NCBI RefSeq assembly: GCF_001424545.1
Contig: NZ_LMQL01000010.1
Span: 362,673 to 426,672 of the forward strand
Source of the DNA: Ramlibacter sp. Leaf400
GTDB lineage: Bacteria; Pseudomonadota; Gammaproteobacteria; Burkholderiales; Burkholderiaceae_C
Length of the DNA: 64,000 bases
Reading direction: 5' to 3'
The stretch's first letter is position 1; each line of letters opens with the position of its first letter. Shown here in pieces: positions 38,090 through 47,125 of this stretch. The position numbers and the translations under genes are program-made. The notes beneath the pieces were generated by a model. It was not told where the DNA came from, ran no database searches, and saw nothing but the letters and a program-made list of their open reading frames with translations.

Positions 38090-39610
38090 ATGCAAGCAAC
38101 ATACGAAACGGTCGCGGTGGTCGGCGCCGGGGCCATGGGGCGCGGCATCGCGCAGATCGCCGCGCAGGCCGGCAGCCAGGTCCGCCTGTACGACACCCAG
38201 CCCGGCGCGGTGGCCAAGGGCCTGCAGGAGATCGGCGCCCAGTGGGACAAGCTGCAGGAAAAGGGCCGGATGCCTCCCGAGGCGGTGCAGGCCTGCAAGG
38301 CCCGCCTGTCCGCTGCCGACGACCTGTCCTCGCTGGCCGATTGCCGGCTGGTCGTCGAAGCCGTGATCGAACGGCTGGACGTGAAGAAGGAGCTGTTCGC
38401 CCGCCTCGAAGCCGTGGTCGGCCCCGACGCGGTGCTGGCCACCAACACGTCCTCGCTCTCGGTGACCGCCATCGGCGCCGGGCTGCAGCGGCCGCAGCGC
38501 CTGGCCGGCTACCACTTCTTCAATCCCGTGCCGCTGATGAAGGTGGTGGAGGTCATCGCCGGCCTCAAGACCGACCCCGCCGTGTGCGAAGGCCTGGCCG
38601 CCTATGCGCGCCAGATGGGCCACACGCCGGTGCAGGCGCAGGACACGCCCGGCTTCATCGTCAACCACGCGGGCCGTGGCTACGGCACCGAGGCCCTGCG
38701 CATCGTCGGGGAAGGCGTGGCCGACTTCGCCACCATCGACCGCATCCTGCGCGACCAGGCCGGCTTCAAGCTCGGCCCGTTCGAGCTGCTGGACCTGACC
38801 GGCCTGGACGTCTCGCAGCCGGTGATGGAGTCCATCTACCGCCAGTACTACGACGAGCCGCGCTACCGCCCCAGCGCCCTGGCGGCGCAGCGGCAGGCCG
38901 GCGGCGTGCTGGGCCGCAAGACCGGCGAAGGCTTCTACCGCTACGTCGACGGCAAGGCGCAGGTGCCGCCCGAGCCCGCCGCGCCCACCGTGGACGAACT
39001 CCCGCCCGTGTGGGTGTCGACGCGCGCCGCGCGCCGGCAGGAGCTGTACCAGCTGCTCAAGGAGCTGGGCGCGAAGATCGAGACGGGCCAGTCCCCCTCC
39101 TCCAACGCGCTGTCGCTGGTGGCGCCGCTCGGATTCGACGTCACCACGGTGGCCGTGGTCGAACGCCTGGACCCGGCCCGCACGATCGGCATCGACATGC
39201 TGGTCGAGGATGCCGCGACCAGGCGCCGCGTGCTCGCCACCAACCCCGCCACCCGCACCGACATGCGCGACGCCGCGCATGCGCTGTTCACGCGCGACGG
39301 CAAGCCGGTCAGCGTGATCCGCGACTCGGCCGGCTTCGTCACGCAGCGCGTGGTGGCCACCATCGTCAACATCGCCAGCGACATCTGCCAGCAGCGCATC
39401 TGCTCGCCGCAGGACCTGGAGACGGCGGTGACGCTGGGCCTGGGCTACCCGATGGGCCCGCTGGCCATGGGCAACCGCTGGGGCCCGGCCAACGTGCTGG
39501 AGGTGCTCTTCAACCTGCAGACGGTGTATGGCGATCCGCGCTACCGCCCCAGCCCCTGGCTGCGGCGCCGCGGCGCCATCGGCCTGTCGCTGCTGCAGGA
39601 GGAGTCCTGA
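38090..39610 (+). CDS. 3-hydroxyacyl-CoA dehydrogenase
   Basis: Protein of 506 aa with two 3HCDH-like modules. The N-terminal Rossmann site is VAVVGAGAMGRGIAQIAAQ, catalytic HFFNPVPLMKVVEVI is present, and a C-terminal half repeats the helical domain (MGPLAMGNRWGP). This length matches the PaaH type of phenylacetate and fatty acid pathways. It forms an operon with the crotonase gene (TGATG overlap). Confidence 0.94.
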   Translation: MQATYETVAVVGAGAMGRGIAQIAAQAGSQVRLYDTQPGAVAKGLQEIGAQWDKLQEKGRMPPEAVQACKARLSAADDLSSLADCRLVVEAVIERLDVKKELFARLEAVVGPDAVLATNTSSLSVTAIGAGLQRPQRLAGYHFFNPVPLMKVVEVIAGLKTDPAVCEGLAAYARQMGHTPVQAQDTPGFIVNHAGRGYGTEALRIVGEGVADFATIDRILRDQAGFKLGPFELLDLTGLDVSQPVMESIYRQYYDEPRYRPSALAAQRQAGGVLGRKTGEGFYRYVDGKAQVPPEPAAPTVDELPPVWVSTRAARRQELYQLLKELGAKIETGQSPSSNALSLVAPLGFDVTTVAVVERLDPARTIGIDMLVEDAATRRRVLATNPATRTDMRDAAHALFTRDGKPVSVIRDSAGFVTQRVVATIVNIASDICQQRICSPQDLETAVTLGLGYPMGPLAMGNRWGPANVLEVLFNLQTVYGDPRYRPSPWLRRRGAIGLSLLQEES

Positions 39611-40389
39611 TGGCCGCCGAACTGCGCAGCACCAGCCAGGGCAGCACCATGGTGCTGACCATCCGCAATCCCGAGCAGCGCAACGCGCTGGGGCCCGAGA
39701 TCTATGCGGCGGGCGTCGAGGCGCTGAACGTCGCCGAGTCGCATCCCGAGGTCCGCAGCGTGGTCATCACCGGCGAAGGCGGCATCTTCTGCGCGGGCGG
39801 CAACCTGCAGCGGCTGCAGGCCAACCGGCAGCAGCCGCCCGAGGTGCAGGCGCAGAGCATCGAGGGCCTGCACGACTGGATCGAGACGATCCGCAGCTTC
39901 CCCAAGCCGGTGATCGCGGCGGTCGAAGGGCCGGCCGCAGGCGCCGGCTTCTCGCTCGCACTTGCCTGCGACCTCATCGTGGCGGCCGCCAACTCCGTGT
40001 TCGTCATGGCCTACAGCAGCGTCGCGCTGTCGCCGGATGGCGGCGGAAGCTGGGCGCTGGCGCGCGCCCTGCCCCGCCAGCTGGCCAGCGAACTGCTGAT
40101 GGGCGCCGAGCGCATCACGCCCGAGCGGCTGCATGCGCTGGGCGTGGTCAACCGCGTCGTGCCCGAAGGCGCGGCGCTCACCGAAGCGCTGGCCCTGGCC
40201 GAGCGGCTGGAGGCGCGGGCGCCCAATTCGCTGGCGAGCATCAAGGAGCTGCTGAACGAAGCCGCGGGCGCCAGCCTGCACGATCAGCTGGCCGCCGAGC
40301 GCGACCATTTCGTGCGCAACCTGCACCACCCCAACGCCGGCATCGGCATCGGCGCCTTCCTCGCGAAGGAAAAGCCCCGCTACGGCTGA
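39610..40389 (+). CDS. Enoyl-CoA hydratase/isomerase (crotonase family)
   Basis: Protein of 259 aa. The oxyanion-hole segment is GIFCAGGNLQRLQ and the second block AAVEGPAAGAGFSLALACDLIVAA. Crotonase catalytic Glu residues are not clearly placed: the usual GxExxLP-type segment here reads LSPDGGGSW. So the reaction could be isomerisation or hydration. It is coupled to the preceding dehydrogenase. Confidence 0.9.
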   Translation: MAAELRSTSQGSTMVLTIRNPEQRNALGPEIYAAGVEALNVAESHPEVRSVVITGEGGIFCAGGNLQRLQANRQQPPEVQAQSIEGLHDWIETIRSFPKPVIAAVEGPAAGAGFSLALACDLIVAAANSVFVMAYSSVALSPDGGGSWALARALPRQLASELLMGAERITPERLHALGVVNRVVPEGAALTEALALAERLEARAPNSLASIKELLNEAAGASLHDQLAAERDHFVRNLHHPNAGIGIGAFLAKEKPRYG

Positions 40390-40490
40390 GCCTGCCCGCG
40401 CGCTTTCACGGTGCGGGTGGCAACCCTGAGCGGCGCCGGGGTCCCCGGCGCGACAATCCCCGCGCGCGCCAGTCGCCCAAAAGACAGACC

Positions 40491-41210
40491 ATGGACGAGC
40501 CCATTCTTACGATCGAGGAACGCGAGGCGATCAACGGCGGACGCTGGTTCTCCTCGCTCTCCCCATCCCTTCGCCACGACATCCTCCGATGCGCCTACGT
40601 CAAACGCTACAAGGACGGCGACCTGATCGCCGCCCGCGGCGACCCGCCGGAGGAGTGGATCGCCTGCGCGAAGGGTGCGGTGCGCGTGAGCTCCACCTCC
40701 ATCTCGGGCAAGCAGATCACGCTGACCTACGTGGAGCCGGGCATCTGGTTCGGCGACGTCGCCATCTTCGACGGCGACCGGCGCACGCACGATGCGTATG
40801 CCCACGGCGACAGCACCATCCTGTGCGTGGCCAAGGCGGATTTGCGCAAGATCCTGGCCACGCACGTGGAGCTGTACGAAGCCATGCTGCGCCTGCATGC
40901 GCGGCGCATCCGCCAGCTGTTCGGGCTGGTGGAAGACCTCAACACCCTGCCGCTGCGTGCGCGCCTGGCCAAGCAACTGGTGCACCTGGTGCGCAGCTAC
41001 GGCGTGCCCCAGCTGGCCGACGGCAGCGAGATGCGCATCGGCCTGCACCTGGCACAGGAAGAACTCGCCCAGTTGCTGGGCGCCTCGCGCCAGCGCGTGA
41101 ACCAGGAACTCAAGGCCATGGAACGGGAAGAAGTGATCCGCATCGAGCCGGGCGGCCTGGTGGTGCGCAACCGGGAGGCGCTCATGCGCATCGTGGAGGC
41201 TGACAGCTGA
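40491..41210 (+). CDS. Crp/Fnr family transcriptional regulator
   Basis: Protein of 239 aa. The cyclic-nucleotide-binding fold covers about 20-140 and a winged helix follows (LAQEELAQLLGASRQRVNQELKAMEREEVI). No cysteine cluster of Fnr type is present, so it is not an iron-sulfur sensor. It starts about 100 nt after the crotonase and its stop overlaps the next start (TGATG). A controller of the surrounding acyl-CoA genes is likely. Confidence 0.9.
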   Translation: MDEPILTIEEREAINGGRWFSSLSPSLRHDILRCAYVKRYKDGDLIAARGDPPEEWIACAKGAVRVSSTSISGKQITLTYVEPGIWFGDVAIFDGDRRTHDAYAHGDSTILCVAKADLRKILATHVELYEAMLRLHARRIRQLFGLVEDLNTLPLRARLAKQLVHLVRSYGVPQLADGSEMRIGLHLAQEELAQLLGASRQRVNQELKAMEREEVIRIEPGGLVVRNREALMRIVEADS

Positions 41211-42313
41211 TGAGCGACTACGACCACTTCGTCGGCACCCGGCCGGTGGAAGGCAAGCACGTCTTCGACGTCGCCGCGCTCACTGCCTGGCTGCAGCAGA
41301 ACCTCCCGGGCTTCGAGGGCCCGCTCTCGGTGGAGATGTTCAAGGGCGGCCAGTCCAATCCCACCTACAAGCTGGTCACGCCCTCGCGCAGCTACGTGAT
41401 GCGCGCCAAGCCCGGGCCGGTGGCCAGGCTGCTGCCTTCGGCGCACGCGGTCGAACGCGAGTTCGCGGTCATGTCGGGGCTGGCGGGCACCGGCGTGCCC
41501 GTGCCGCGCATGTACTGCCTGTGCGAGGACGAGTCGGTGATCGGCCGCGCGTTCTACGTCATGGAGTTCATGCAGGGCCGCGTGCTCTGGGACCAGGCCC
41601 TGCCGGGCATGACGCCCGCGCAGCGCGGCGAGATCTACGACGAGATGAATCGCGTCATCGCGGCGCTGCACACGGTGAAGTTCGCCGAGCGCGGGCTGGC
41701 CAGCTACGGCAAGCCGGGCAACTACTTCGAGCGCCAGATCGGCCGCTGGAGCAAGCAGTACAAGGCCTCCACCGATGGCGCCGGCCCCATGAGCCAGCCG
41801 ATCCCGGCCATGGAAAAGCTGGTCGAGTGGCTGCCCGCGCACATCCCCGCGGCCGCGCGCGACCAGGGCAAGGTCTCCATCGTCCATGGCGACTACCGCC
41901 TGGACAACCTGATGTTCGATCCCGGCCAGCCGCGCGTAATCGCCGTGCTCGACTGGGAGCTGTCCACCCTGGGGCATCCGCTGGCTGACTTCAGCTACCA
42001 CTGCATGGCCTGGCACATCCCGCACGGCTCCTTCCGCGGCATCGGCGGCCTGGACCATGCGGCGCTGGGCATCCCCTCCGAGGACGACTACATGCGCCGC
42101 TACTGCGACCGCACCGGGCTGGCCACGGTGGCCGACCTCAAGGCCGACTGGAACTTCTACATGGCCTACAACATGTTCCGCATCGCCGCCATCCTGCAAG
42201 GCATCGCCAAGCGGGTGGAGGCCGGCACCGCGTCCAGCGCCCAGGCCGCCGCGTCCGGCGCCAGCGCCCGGCCGATGGCCGAACTCGCCTGGCAGTTCGC
42301 CCAGCGCGCCTGA
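41210..42313 (+). CDS. Phosphotransferase family protein (APH/ACAD10-like kinase)
   Basis: Protein of 367 aa. Kinase motifs: [11 protein letters not shown] (nucleotide contact), Brenner-type [13 protein letters not shown] and [14 protein letters not shown]. It resembles the N-terminal kinase part of eukaryotic ACAD10/11 and LvaA. Those proteins phosphorylate 4-hydroxyacyl-CoA before dehydration. The adjacent acyl-CoA dehydrogenase, 26 nt downstream, supports that job here. Substrate not proven. Confidence 0.92.
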   Translation: MSDYDHFVGTRPVEGKHVFDVAALTAWLQQNLPGFEGPLSVEMFKGGQSNPTYKLVTPSRSYVMRAKPGPVARLLPSAHAVEREFAVMSGLAGTGVPVPRMYCLCEDESVIGRAFYVMEFMQGRVLWDQALPGMTPAQRGEIYDEMNRVIAALHTVKFAERGLASYGKPGNYFERQIGRWSKQYKASTDGAGPMSQPIPAMEKLVEWLPAHIPAAARDQGKVSIVHGDYRLDNLMFDPGQPRVIAVLDWELSTLGHPLADFSYHCMAWHIPHGSFRGIGGLDHAALGIPSEDDYMRRYCDRTGLATVADLKADWNFYMAYNMFRIAAILQGIAKRVEAGTASSAQAAASGASARPMAELAWQFAQRA

Positions 42314-42339
42314 AACCCACCCCTTTTCGAAAGGCAGAC

Positions 42340-43614
42340 ATGGACTTCGAGTACTCCCCCAAGACCCGCGAACTGCAGGCCCGGCTCCTGAAGTTCATGG
42401 ACGACCACATCTATCCCAGCGAGCAGGGCTACCACGACGAGCTGCGCAAGAACACCGAGGCGGGCCGCCGCTGGACGGCGCTCAAGGTGATCGAGGACCT
42501 CAAGCCCAAGGCCCAGGCCGCCGGCCTGTGGAACCTCTTTTTGCCCAAGGACACGGCCGAGGCCTCCGGCTACCAGGGCGCCGGCCTGACCAACCAGGAG
42601 TACGCACCGCTGGCCGAGATCATGGGCCGCGTGCCCTGGTCGCCCGAGGTGTTCAACTGCTCGGCGCCCGACACCGGCAACATGGAGACCATCGCCCGCT
42701 ACGGCAGCGACGAGATCCGCGCGCGCTGGCTCAAGCCGCTGCTGGAAGGCAAGATCCGCTCGGCGTTCGCGATGACCGAGCCCGAGGTCGCCTCCTCCGA
42801 CGCCACCAACATCAGCACCCGCATCGAGCGCCAGGGCGACGAGTACGTCATCAACGGCCACAAGTGGTGGATCTCCGGCGCGGCCGACCCGCGCTGCAAG
42901 GTCTTCATCACCATGGGCAAGACCGACCCGGACGCGCCCCGCCATTCGCAGCAGAGCATGATCGTGGTGCCGGCCGAGACGCCCGGCATCCGCATCGTTC
43001 GGCCGCTCAGCGTGTTCGGCTACGACGACGCGCCGCACGGCCACGTGGAGATGTACTTCGAGAACGTGCGCGTGCCCGCCGCCAACATGCTGCTGGGCGA
43101 AGGCCGCGGCTTCGAGATCGCGCAGGGCCGCCTCGGCCCGGGCCGCATCCATCACTGCATGCGCCTGATCGGGCTGGCCGAGCGCGCGCTCGAGCTGATG
43201 TGCCGCCGGTCGCTCTCGCGCGTGGCCTTCGGCAAGACCGTGGCGCAGCAGACCGTCACCCAGGAGCGCATCGCCGAAGCCCGCTGCAAGATCGACATGG
43301 CGCGGCTGCTCACGCTCAAGGCGGCCTGGCTGATGGACGTGGCGGGCAACAAGGTGGCCAAGACCGAGATCGCGATGATCAAGGTGGTGGCGCCCAACAT
43401 GGCCTGCCAGGTGATCGACTGGGCCATGCAGGCCCACGGCGGCGGCGGCGTCAGCGACGACTTCCCGCTGGCCGCGGCCTATGCCGGCGCCCGCACGCTG
43501 CGGTTCGCGGACGGCCCGGACGAGGTGCACCGCAACTCGATCGCCAAGTGGGAGCTGGGCAAGTACGGCAGCTACGGGCGGGATGCCGATGCGGCCGTGA
43601 CGCGCGGCGCCTGA
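42340..43614 (+). CDS. Acyl-CoA dehydrogenase
   Basis: Protein of 424 aa. The FAD-dependent ACAD fold is clear: [52 protein letters not shown], and [16 protein letters not shown] near the C-terminus. It belongs to the ACAD10/11-like branch and follows the kinase gene. RBS AAGGCAG. It is convergent with the next gene, with a gap of about 22 nt. Confidence 0.95.
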   Translation: MDFEYSPKTRELQARLLKFMDDHIYPSEQGYHDELRKNTEAGRRWTALKVIEDLKPKAQAAGLWNLFLPKDTAEASGYQGAGLTNQEYAPLAEIMGRVPWSPEVFNCSAPDTGNMETIARYGSDEIRARWLKPLLEGKIRSAFAMTEPEVASSDATNISTRIERQGDEYVINGHKWWISGAADPRCKVFITMGKTDPDAPRHSQQSMIVVPAETPGIRIVRPLSVFGYDDAPHGHVEMYFENVRVPAANMLLGEGRGFEIAQGRLGPGRIHHCMRLIGLAERALELMCRRSLSRVAFGKTVAQQTVTQERIAEARCKIDMARLLTLKAAWLMDVAGNKVAKTEIAMIKVVAPNMACQVIDWAMQAHGGGGVSDDFPLAAAYAGARTLRFADGPDEVHRNSIAKWELGKYGSYGRDADAAVTRGA

Positions 43615-43636
43615 CCGCGGGGCGCCGCCTTCCCGG

Positions 43637-44311
43637 TCAGGGCCTGGCCGGGAAGGTGCGCAGCGCGTTCTCGCCGGCCGTGGCCAGCAGCTGGAGCACG
43701 TGCTGCATCGAAGGCTGCGCGGGGCCGTTCTGCATCCGCAGGTAGACCCGGCCGCGCTGCAGCATCATGAGGAAGGGCTGGTCGGCCGCCGGCGCCGGCT
43801 CGGGCCATTCCAGCAGCTGCTGCGACAGGCTGGCATCCATCCAGCCCACCGCGTTGGCGCGCTCGTCGGCCACCAGGGCGTAGCGGCTCCAGAACACGCG
43901 GGGCATGCTGTCCCAGCCGACCTCCTCGTACATGGCCAGCAGCCGCATCTCCTCAGGCATGGTCGCGTCGATGCTGGTCTGCAGGGTGTCGGTGTAGGTC
44001 GAATAGGCCTGCTTCTCCAGCGCATCCTTGAGCGGGCGGTTCATCAGCACCAGCATCACGTCGGGGCTGATGCCCAGGTCGACGCGGCCGCGCAGCTCGT
44101 TGCCCTCGATGTATTTGCGGCCGGACCGCCCCACCTCGATACGGCAGGGCTTGCCGGCCACCGGGCCGTCGAGCGCGAAGCCCGTGCCCGCGGGCGAGAA
44201 AGCGAAGCCATGGCGCGCTGCCCAGGCGGCGATGCCGGCGGAGCCGTCGCGCTGGGCGCCCGGCCCGGCCTGGGGGTCCTTGGTGAAGGCCTTCTTGATC
44301 TTGTCGAACAT
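43637..44311 (-). CDS. Conserved hypothetical protein
   Basis: Protein of 224 aa with no recognised motif. Features: a basic N-terminus (MFDKIKKAFTKD), a mixed alpha/beta middle with RCIEVG-type strands around PCRIEVGRSGRKYIEGNELR, and aromatic-rich YEEVGWDSMPRVFWSRY. No signal peptide and no membrane helix are seen. Single gene, convergent with the ACAD operon and divergent from the GST gene. Function unknown. Confidence 0.75.
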   Translation of the reverse strand: MFDKIKKAFTKDPQAGPGAQRDGSAGIAAWAARHGFAFSPAGTGFALDGPVAGKPCRIEVGRSGRKYIEGNELRGRVDLGISPDVMLVLMNRPLKDALEKQAYSTYTDTLQTSIDATMPEEMRLLAMYEEVGWDSMPRVFWSRYALVADERANAVGWMDASLSQQLLEWPEPAPAADQPFLMMLQRGRVYLRMQNGPAQPSMQHVLQLLATAGENALRTFPARP

Positions 44312-44374
44312 GCGGCGGTCGCTTCCCCTACAGTGGCCCGATTATCGAATCAAACCTCAACCGTGGAGCGAAAA

Positions 44375-45067
44375 ATGATCCAGGTCTTCAGCTGGCCGAC
44401 CCCCAATGGCCACAAGGTGCACATCATGCTGGAGGAGTGCGGACTCCCCTATGAGGCCCTGCCCGTGGACATCGGCCAGGGCGACCAGTTCAAGCCGGAC
44501 TTCCTGGCGATCAGCCCGAACAACAAGATCCCCGCGATGACCGACCCGCAGGGCCCGGATGGCCGGCCGATCTCGCTGTTCGAGTCCGGCGCGATCCTGG
44601 TCTACCTGGCCGGCAAGACCGGCCGCTTCCTGGGCGACACCGACCGGCGGCGCTATGAGGTGCTGCAGTGGGTGATGTTCCAGATGGGCGGCGTGGGGCC
44701 CATGCTCGGCCAGAACCACCACTTCCGGCAGTACGCGCCGGAGAAGCTGCCCTACGCGATCGACCGCTACACCAACGAGGCCAGGCGCCTCTACGGCGTG
44801 ATCGACCGGCGCCTGGCATCCAGCCGCTGGCTCGGCGGTGGCGACTACAGCATCGCCGACATCGCCACCTGGCCCTGGCTGCGCAACTGGAAGAACCAGG
44901 GCATCGAGCTGTCGGACTACCCGCACCTGGAGCAGTGGTTCCACGCCATCGAGGAGCGGCCGGCCGTCCAGCGCGGCGTCAAGGTGCTGGCCGGCCTGCG
45001 CAAGCCCATCACCGACGACAAGGCGCGCGAGGTGCTCTTCGGCGGCACCCAGTACCAGCGGCGCTGA
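44375..45067 (+). CDS. Glutathione S-transferase family protein (YghU/Ure2p-like)
   Basis: Protein of 230 aa. The thioredoxin-like N-domain reads FSWPTPNGHKVHIMLEECGLPYE, NNKIPAMTDPQGPDG, LFESGAILVYLA; the helical C-domain reads DYSIADIATWPWL. It is a Nu-type GST or disulfide-bond reductase. Start ATG at 44375. A strong terminator follows. Confidence 0.93.
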   Translation: MIQVFSWPTPNGHKVHIMLEECGLPYEALPVDIGQGDQFKPDFLAISPNNKIPAMTDPQGPDGRPISLFESGAILVYLAGKTGRFLGDTDRRRYEVLQWVMFQMGGVGPMLGQNHHFRQYAPEKLPYAIDRYTNEARRLYGVIDRRLASSRWLGGGDYSIADIATWPWLRNWKNQGIELSDYPHLEQWFHAIEERPAVQRGVKVLAGLRKPITDDKAREVLFGGTQYQRR

Positions 45068-45085
45068 ACCGCTTTCCTCCTCCAC

Positions 45086-45108
45086 GGGGCCTTCGGGCCC
45101 CTTTTTTT
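45086..45108 (+). terminator. Rho-independent terminator of GST gene
   Basis: GGGGCC-TTCG-GGCCCC followed by seven T, about 18 nt after the stop codon. Confidence 0.95.
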
Positions 45109-45244
45109 GCGCCCAATGGCTGAGCCAGCCAAGCATTTTCCGGTCCGCTGCCTCAGCAAAAACGTAACGGAATGACTGATCCACACAGCTGCTGAGCCGG
45201 CCTCCGGGCGCCAGAACAACAGCTTGATGAGGCTCGCGGGCAAC

Positions 45245-45430
45245 GGCTGAGGACGTCCCTTGCCTCAGCCTCCCCAGAGGGGAAACGGACTACAAGCGCG
45301 TACGCCTGCTCCTACAAGACGAAGCTCGGCAGGCTTCGATCCGTGACGCCCATCACGGATACACCAAGCTCATGTTCGGTTACGGCTGTAGTCGGTCTCC
45401 TACAGGTTTGTGGGACGGCGCTGACTACAG
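45245..45430 (+). ncRNA. Hairpin-rich leader or small RNA candidate
   Basis: Several hairpins follow each other. GGCTGAGG/CCTCAGCC spans 45245-45270 and TCCCC-AGA-GGGGA 45271-45283. CGAAGC/GCTTCG (45320-45338) abuts exactly a perfect 8-bp stem ATCCGTGA-CGCCCA-TCACGGAT (45339-45360). Last is an 8-bp pair CTGTAGTC/GACTACAG (45386-45393 with 45423-45430) that encloses a further short stem. The last ends about 160 nt before the GH18-like start codon. It could be a 5' leader, a small RNA or an extragenic repeat; the class is not recognised. Confidence 0.4.
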
Positions 45431-45592
45431 TCCGCCACTCGCTGAGCTTTCTGCCTCGGCTGCCAAGCAAGGCGGCCCCGGGCACAGCGGTGCAGAAGAC
45501 ACCGTTTCGAGAGCTTCAGCTGATCTGCAACAGGTCCTCGCAAGGCCGCCACCGAGCGGCTCCATGACCACCTCTACGGAAAGCTGAACAAC

Positions 45593-46555
45593 ATGAAACG
45601 ACGTCTTTTCCTCTCTGGCTCCACTGCTGCTGCCCTGGGTCTCGCGGGTTGCGGTGGTGGCGGCGGCGGCAGCGCCGGTGCCACCGACCTGGCCACCGGC
45701 GGCGTGCTGACCAGCACCAGCCAGGGCGTCGCCCAGCCGACCCCGGTTTCCTCTTCCCTGCCGGCCAAGATCCTGGGCTGCTACTACACGGCCTTCGCCA
45801 CCGGCGGCTACCGCATCAGCGACATCCCGTCCGAGTTCAACGTCATCTACCTGTTCCACGCCAAGCCGAACGGCGACACGGTCAACGGCAGCTGGAACAA
45901 CGTGGGCGACGGCTCGTTCAAGTTCGAGCACTACAGCGAAGTGCCCGCGGCCGACATCCAGGCCTGCCGCAGCCGCGGCCAGAAGGTGATCCTGACCGTG
46001 GGCGGTGCCCAGGCCGGCTTCAACTTCAACACCCGCCAGAAGAGCCAGAACTTCGTGGCCTCGTTCCAGGACATGTACAACCGCCTGGGCGGCCTGGACG
46101 GCTGCGACTTCAACAACTTCGAGGCCAACATCGGCTCGTCGCCGGCCGAGATGGTCTGGATCTCCCAGCAGCTCAAGGCCCTGTACGGTCCCGACTTCGC
46201 GATCACCGCGCCGCCGCAGCCGAACTCGGCCGAGGACCGCGCCATGCTCAAGGCCATGGCCGACGCCGGTGTGCTCAACTGGGCCGGCCCGCAGTACTAC
46301 GACTGGTCCGGCTTCAACGCCCCCGGCTTCATCACCAACCGCACCAACGACTGGGTCGGCGACCTGGGCGCCGACAAGGTGATCCTGGGCCTGGCGGCCA
46401 ACTACGGCAACGGCCCGTCGCTGCAGGACTGCATCCGCGAGTGGGACGCCGTCCGCATCGCCCACCCCAACATCCGCGGCATGTTCTGCTGGAGCGCCCA
46501 GCTCAACCTGCAGGGGGGCAACGTCTGGGGCTCGACCATGAAGGGCATGCTCTAA
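45593..46555 (+). CDS. GH18-like glycoside hydrolase lipoprotein
   Basis: Protein of 320 aa. The signal MKRRLFLSGSTAAALGLAGC has a twin-arginine start and a lipobox Cys, then six glycines. The barrel resembles GH18: ILGCYYTAF, NVIYLFHAKP, VILTVGGAQAGFNF, then LDGCDFNNFE in place of the family's DGxDxDxE, and later TNDWVGDLGADKVILGLAANYG. The catalytic acid motif is altered and one residue longer, so activity on chitin is doubtful. It may be a binding protein or act on another glycan. Confidence 0.75.
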   Translation: MKRRLFLSGSTAAALGLAGCGGGGGGSAGATDLATGGVLTSTSQGVAQPTPVSSSLPAKILGCYYTAFATGGYRISDIPSEFNVIYLFHAKPNGDTVNGSWNNVGDGSFKFEHYSEVPAADIQACRSRGQKVILTVGGAQAGFNFNTRQKSQNFVASFQDMYNRLGGLDGCDFNNFEANIGSSPAEMVWISQQLKALYGPDFAITAPPQPNSAEDRAMLKAMADAGVLNWAGPQYYDWSGFNAPGFITNRTNDWVGDLGADKVILGLAANYGNGPSLQDCIREWDAVRIAHPNIRGMFCWSAQLNLQGGNVWGSTMKGML

Positions 46556-46577
46556 CCCTCTCGGGGGACGACCGCTG

Positions 46578-46618
46578 CGGCGGCCGGGGCCATGGGCCCG
46601 GGCCGCCGTTTGTCTTTT
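46578..46618 (+). terminator. Rho-independent terminator of GH18-like gene
   Basis: CGGCGGCC and GGCCGCCG form a long GC stem with extra inner pairing (GGGGCC/GGCCC), followed by TTTGTCTTTT. Confidence 0.8.
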
Positions 46619-46720
46619 CCGGGCCGGCCGTGACCTTGTAGGACAAGACCGCGTTCACCTTGGCCTTGCGTGGTCCGACGCACATCCGATGTGACAATTT
46701 CAAGCTGGAGCGCACCCACC

Positions 46721-46924
46721 TTGAAGGACTTCGACAATCAACTCAGGCAGTGGCGCGAGCTGGAAAGCCTGGCTCGCGCAGCGGAAGAGCAGCTCAATGG
46801 CATGCAGGCGGCGAACTCCCCCGAAGTGGCCGCGCTGGCCCGCGACGCCACCGACAAGCGCAAGCAGGCGGACGAGGCGCTGAATGCGATGCTCTCGAGC
46901 CGCAAGAGCCTTCCACCCCGCTGA
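46721..46924 (+). CDS. Small hypothetical protein
   Basis: 67 aa, mainly charged and helical (MKDFDNQLRQWRELESLARAA, EVAALARDATDKRKQADEALNAML). The start TTG at 46721 is favoured by GGAG about 10 nt upstream; an upstream GTG would add 17 residues. Alanine/glutamate patterns suggest a short coiled-coil protein. Function not recognised. Confidence 0.5.
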   Translation: MKDFDNQLRQWRELESLARAAEEQLNGMQAANSPEVAALARDATDKRKQADEALNAMLSSRKSLPPR

Positions 46925-47055
46925 AAAAGCAACCCGCGCCCATCGCGCGAATGGTCGAATCTCCCATGTCCGACGTGGCTTGGGAAAACTTCCCACAAGC
47001 ACTCCGCCTTCCAGCACCTAGGCTTCACCCCCGACCAAGGTGGAAGGAATCTCCT

Positions 47056-47121
47056 ATGTGGGAAATCGACAAGGCGGTGGCATGGGTGGCGTTCATCCTG
47101 CTGATCGCCGTGGCCCTGTGA
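47056..47121 (+). CDS. Very small membrane protein (21 aa)
   Basis: The peptide MWEIDKAVAWVAFILLIAVAL is a single hydrophobic helix with a charged N-terminus. AAGGAA lies 8 nt upstream of the ATG. It lies between the small coiled-coil gene and the convergent XRE regulator. The size makes chance occurrence possible, but the ribosome site and clean helix are suggestive. Confidence 0.4.
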   Translation: MWEIDKAVAWVAFILLIAVAL

Positions 47122-47125
47122 ACGG

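Larger units (their letters stand above)
45068..45592. other. Long untranslated region upstream of GH18-like gene
   Basis: A 525-nt gap with a GST terminator at its start and hairpins further in. I saw no convincing promoter or protein. A 74-codon plus-strand frame (45343-45567) has no ribosome site and was rejected. The hairpins are listed separately. Confidence 0.6.

Noticed and set aside
38090-40389. Phenylacetate degradation cluster
   Set aside because: Only PaaH/PaaG-like enzymes are present; no paaABCDE, paaK or paaZ, so generic beta-oxidation is safer.
45343-45567. A 74-codon frame in the structured leader
   Set aside because: No ribosome site, and it spans perfect hairpins that explain the sequence better.
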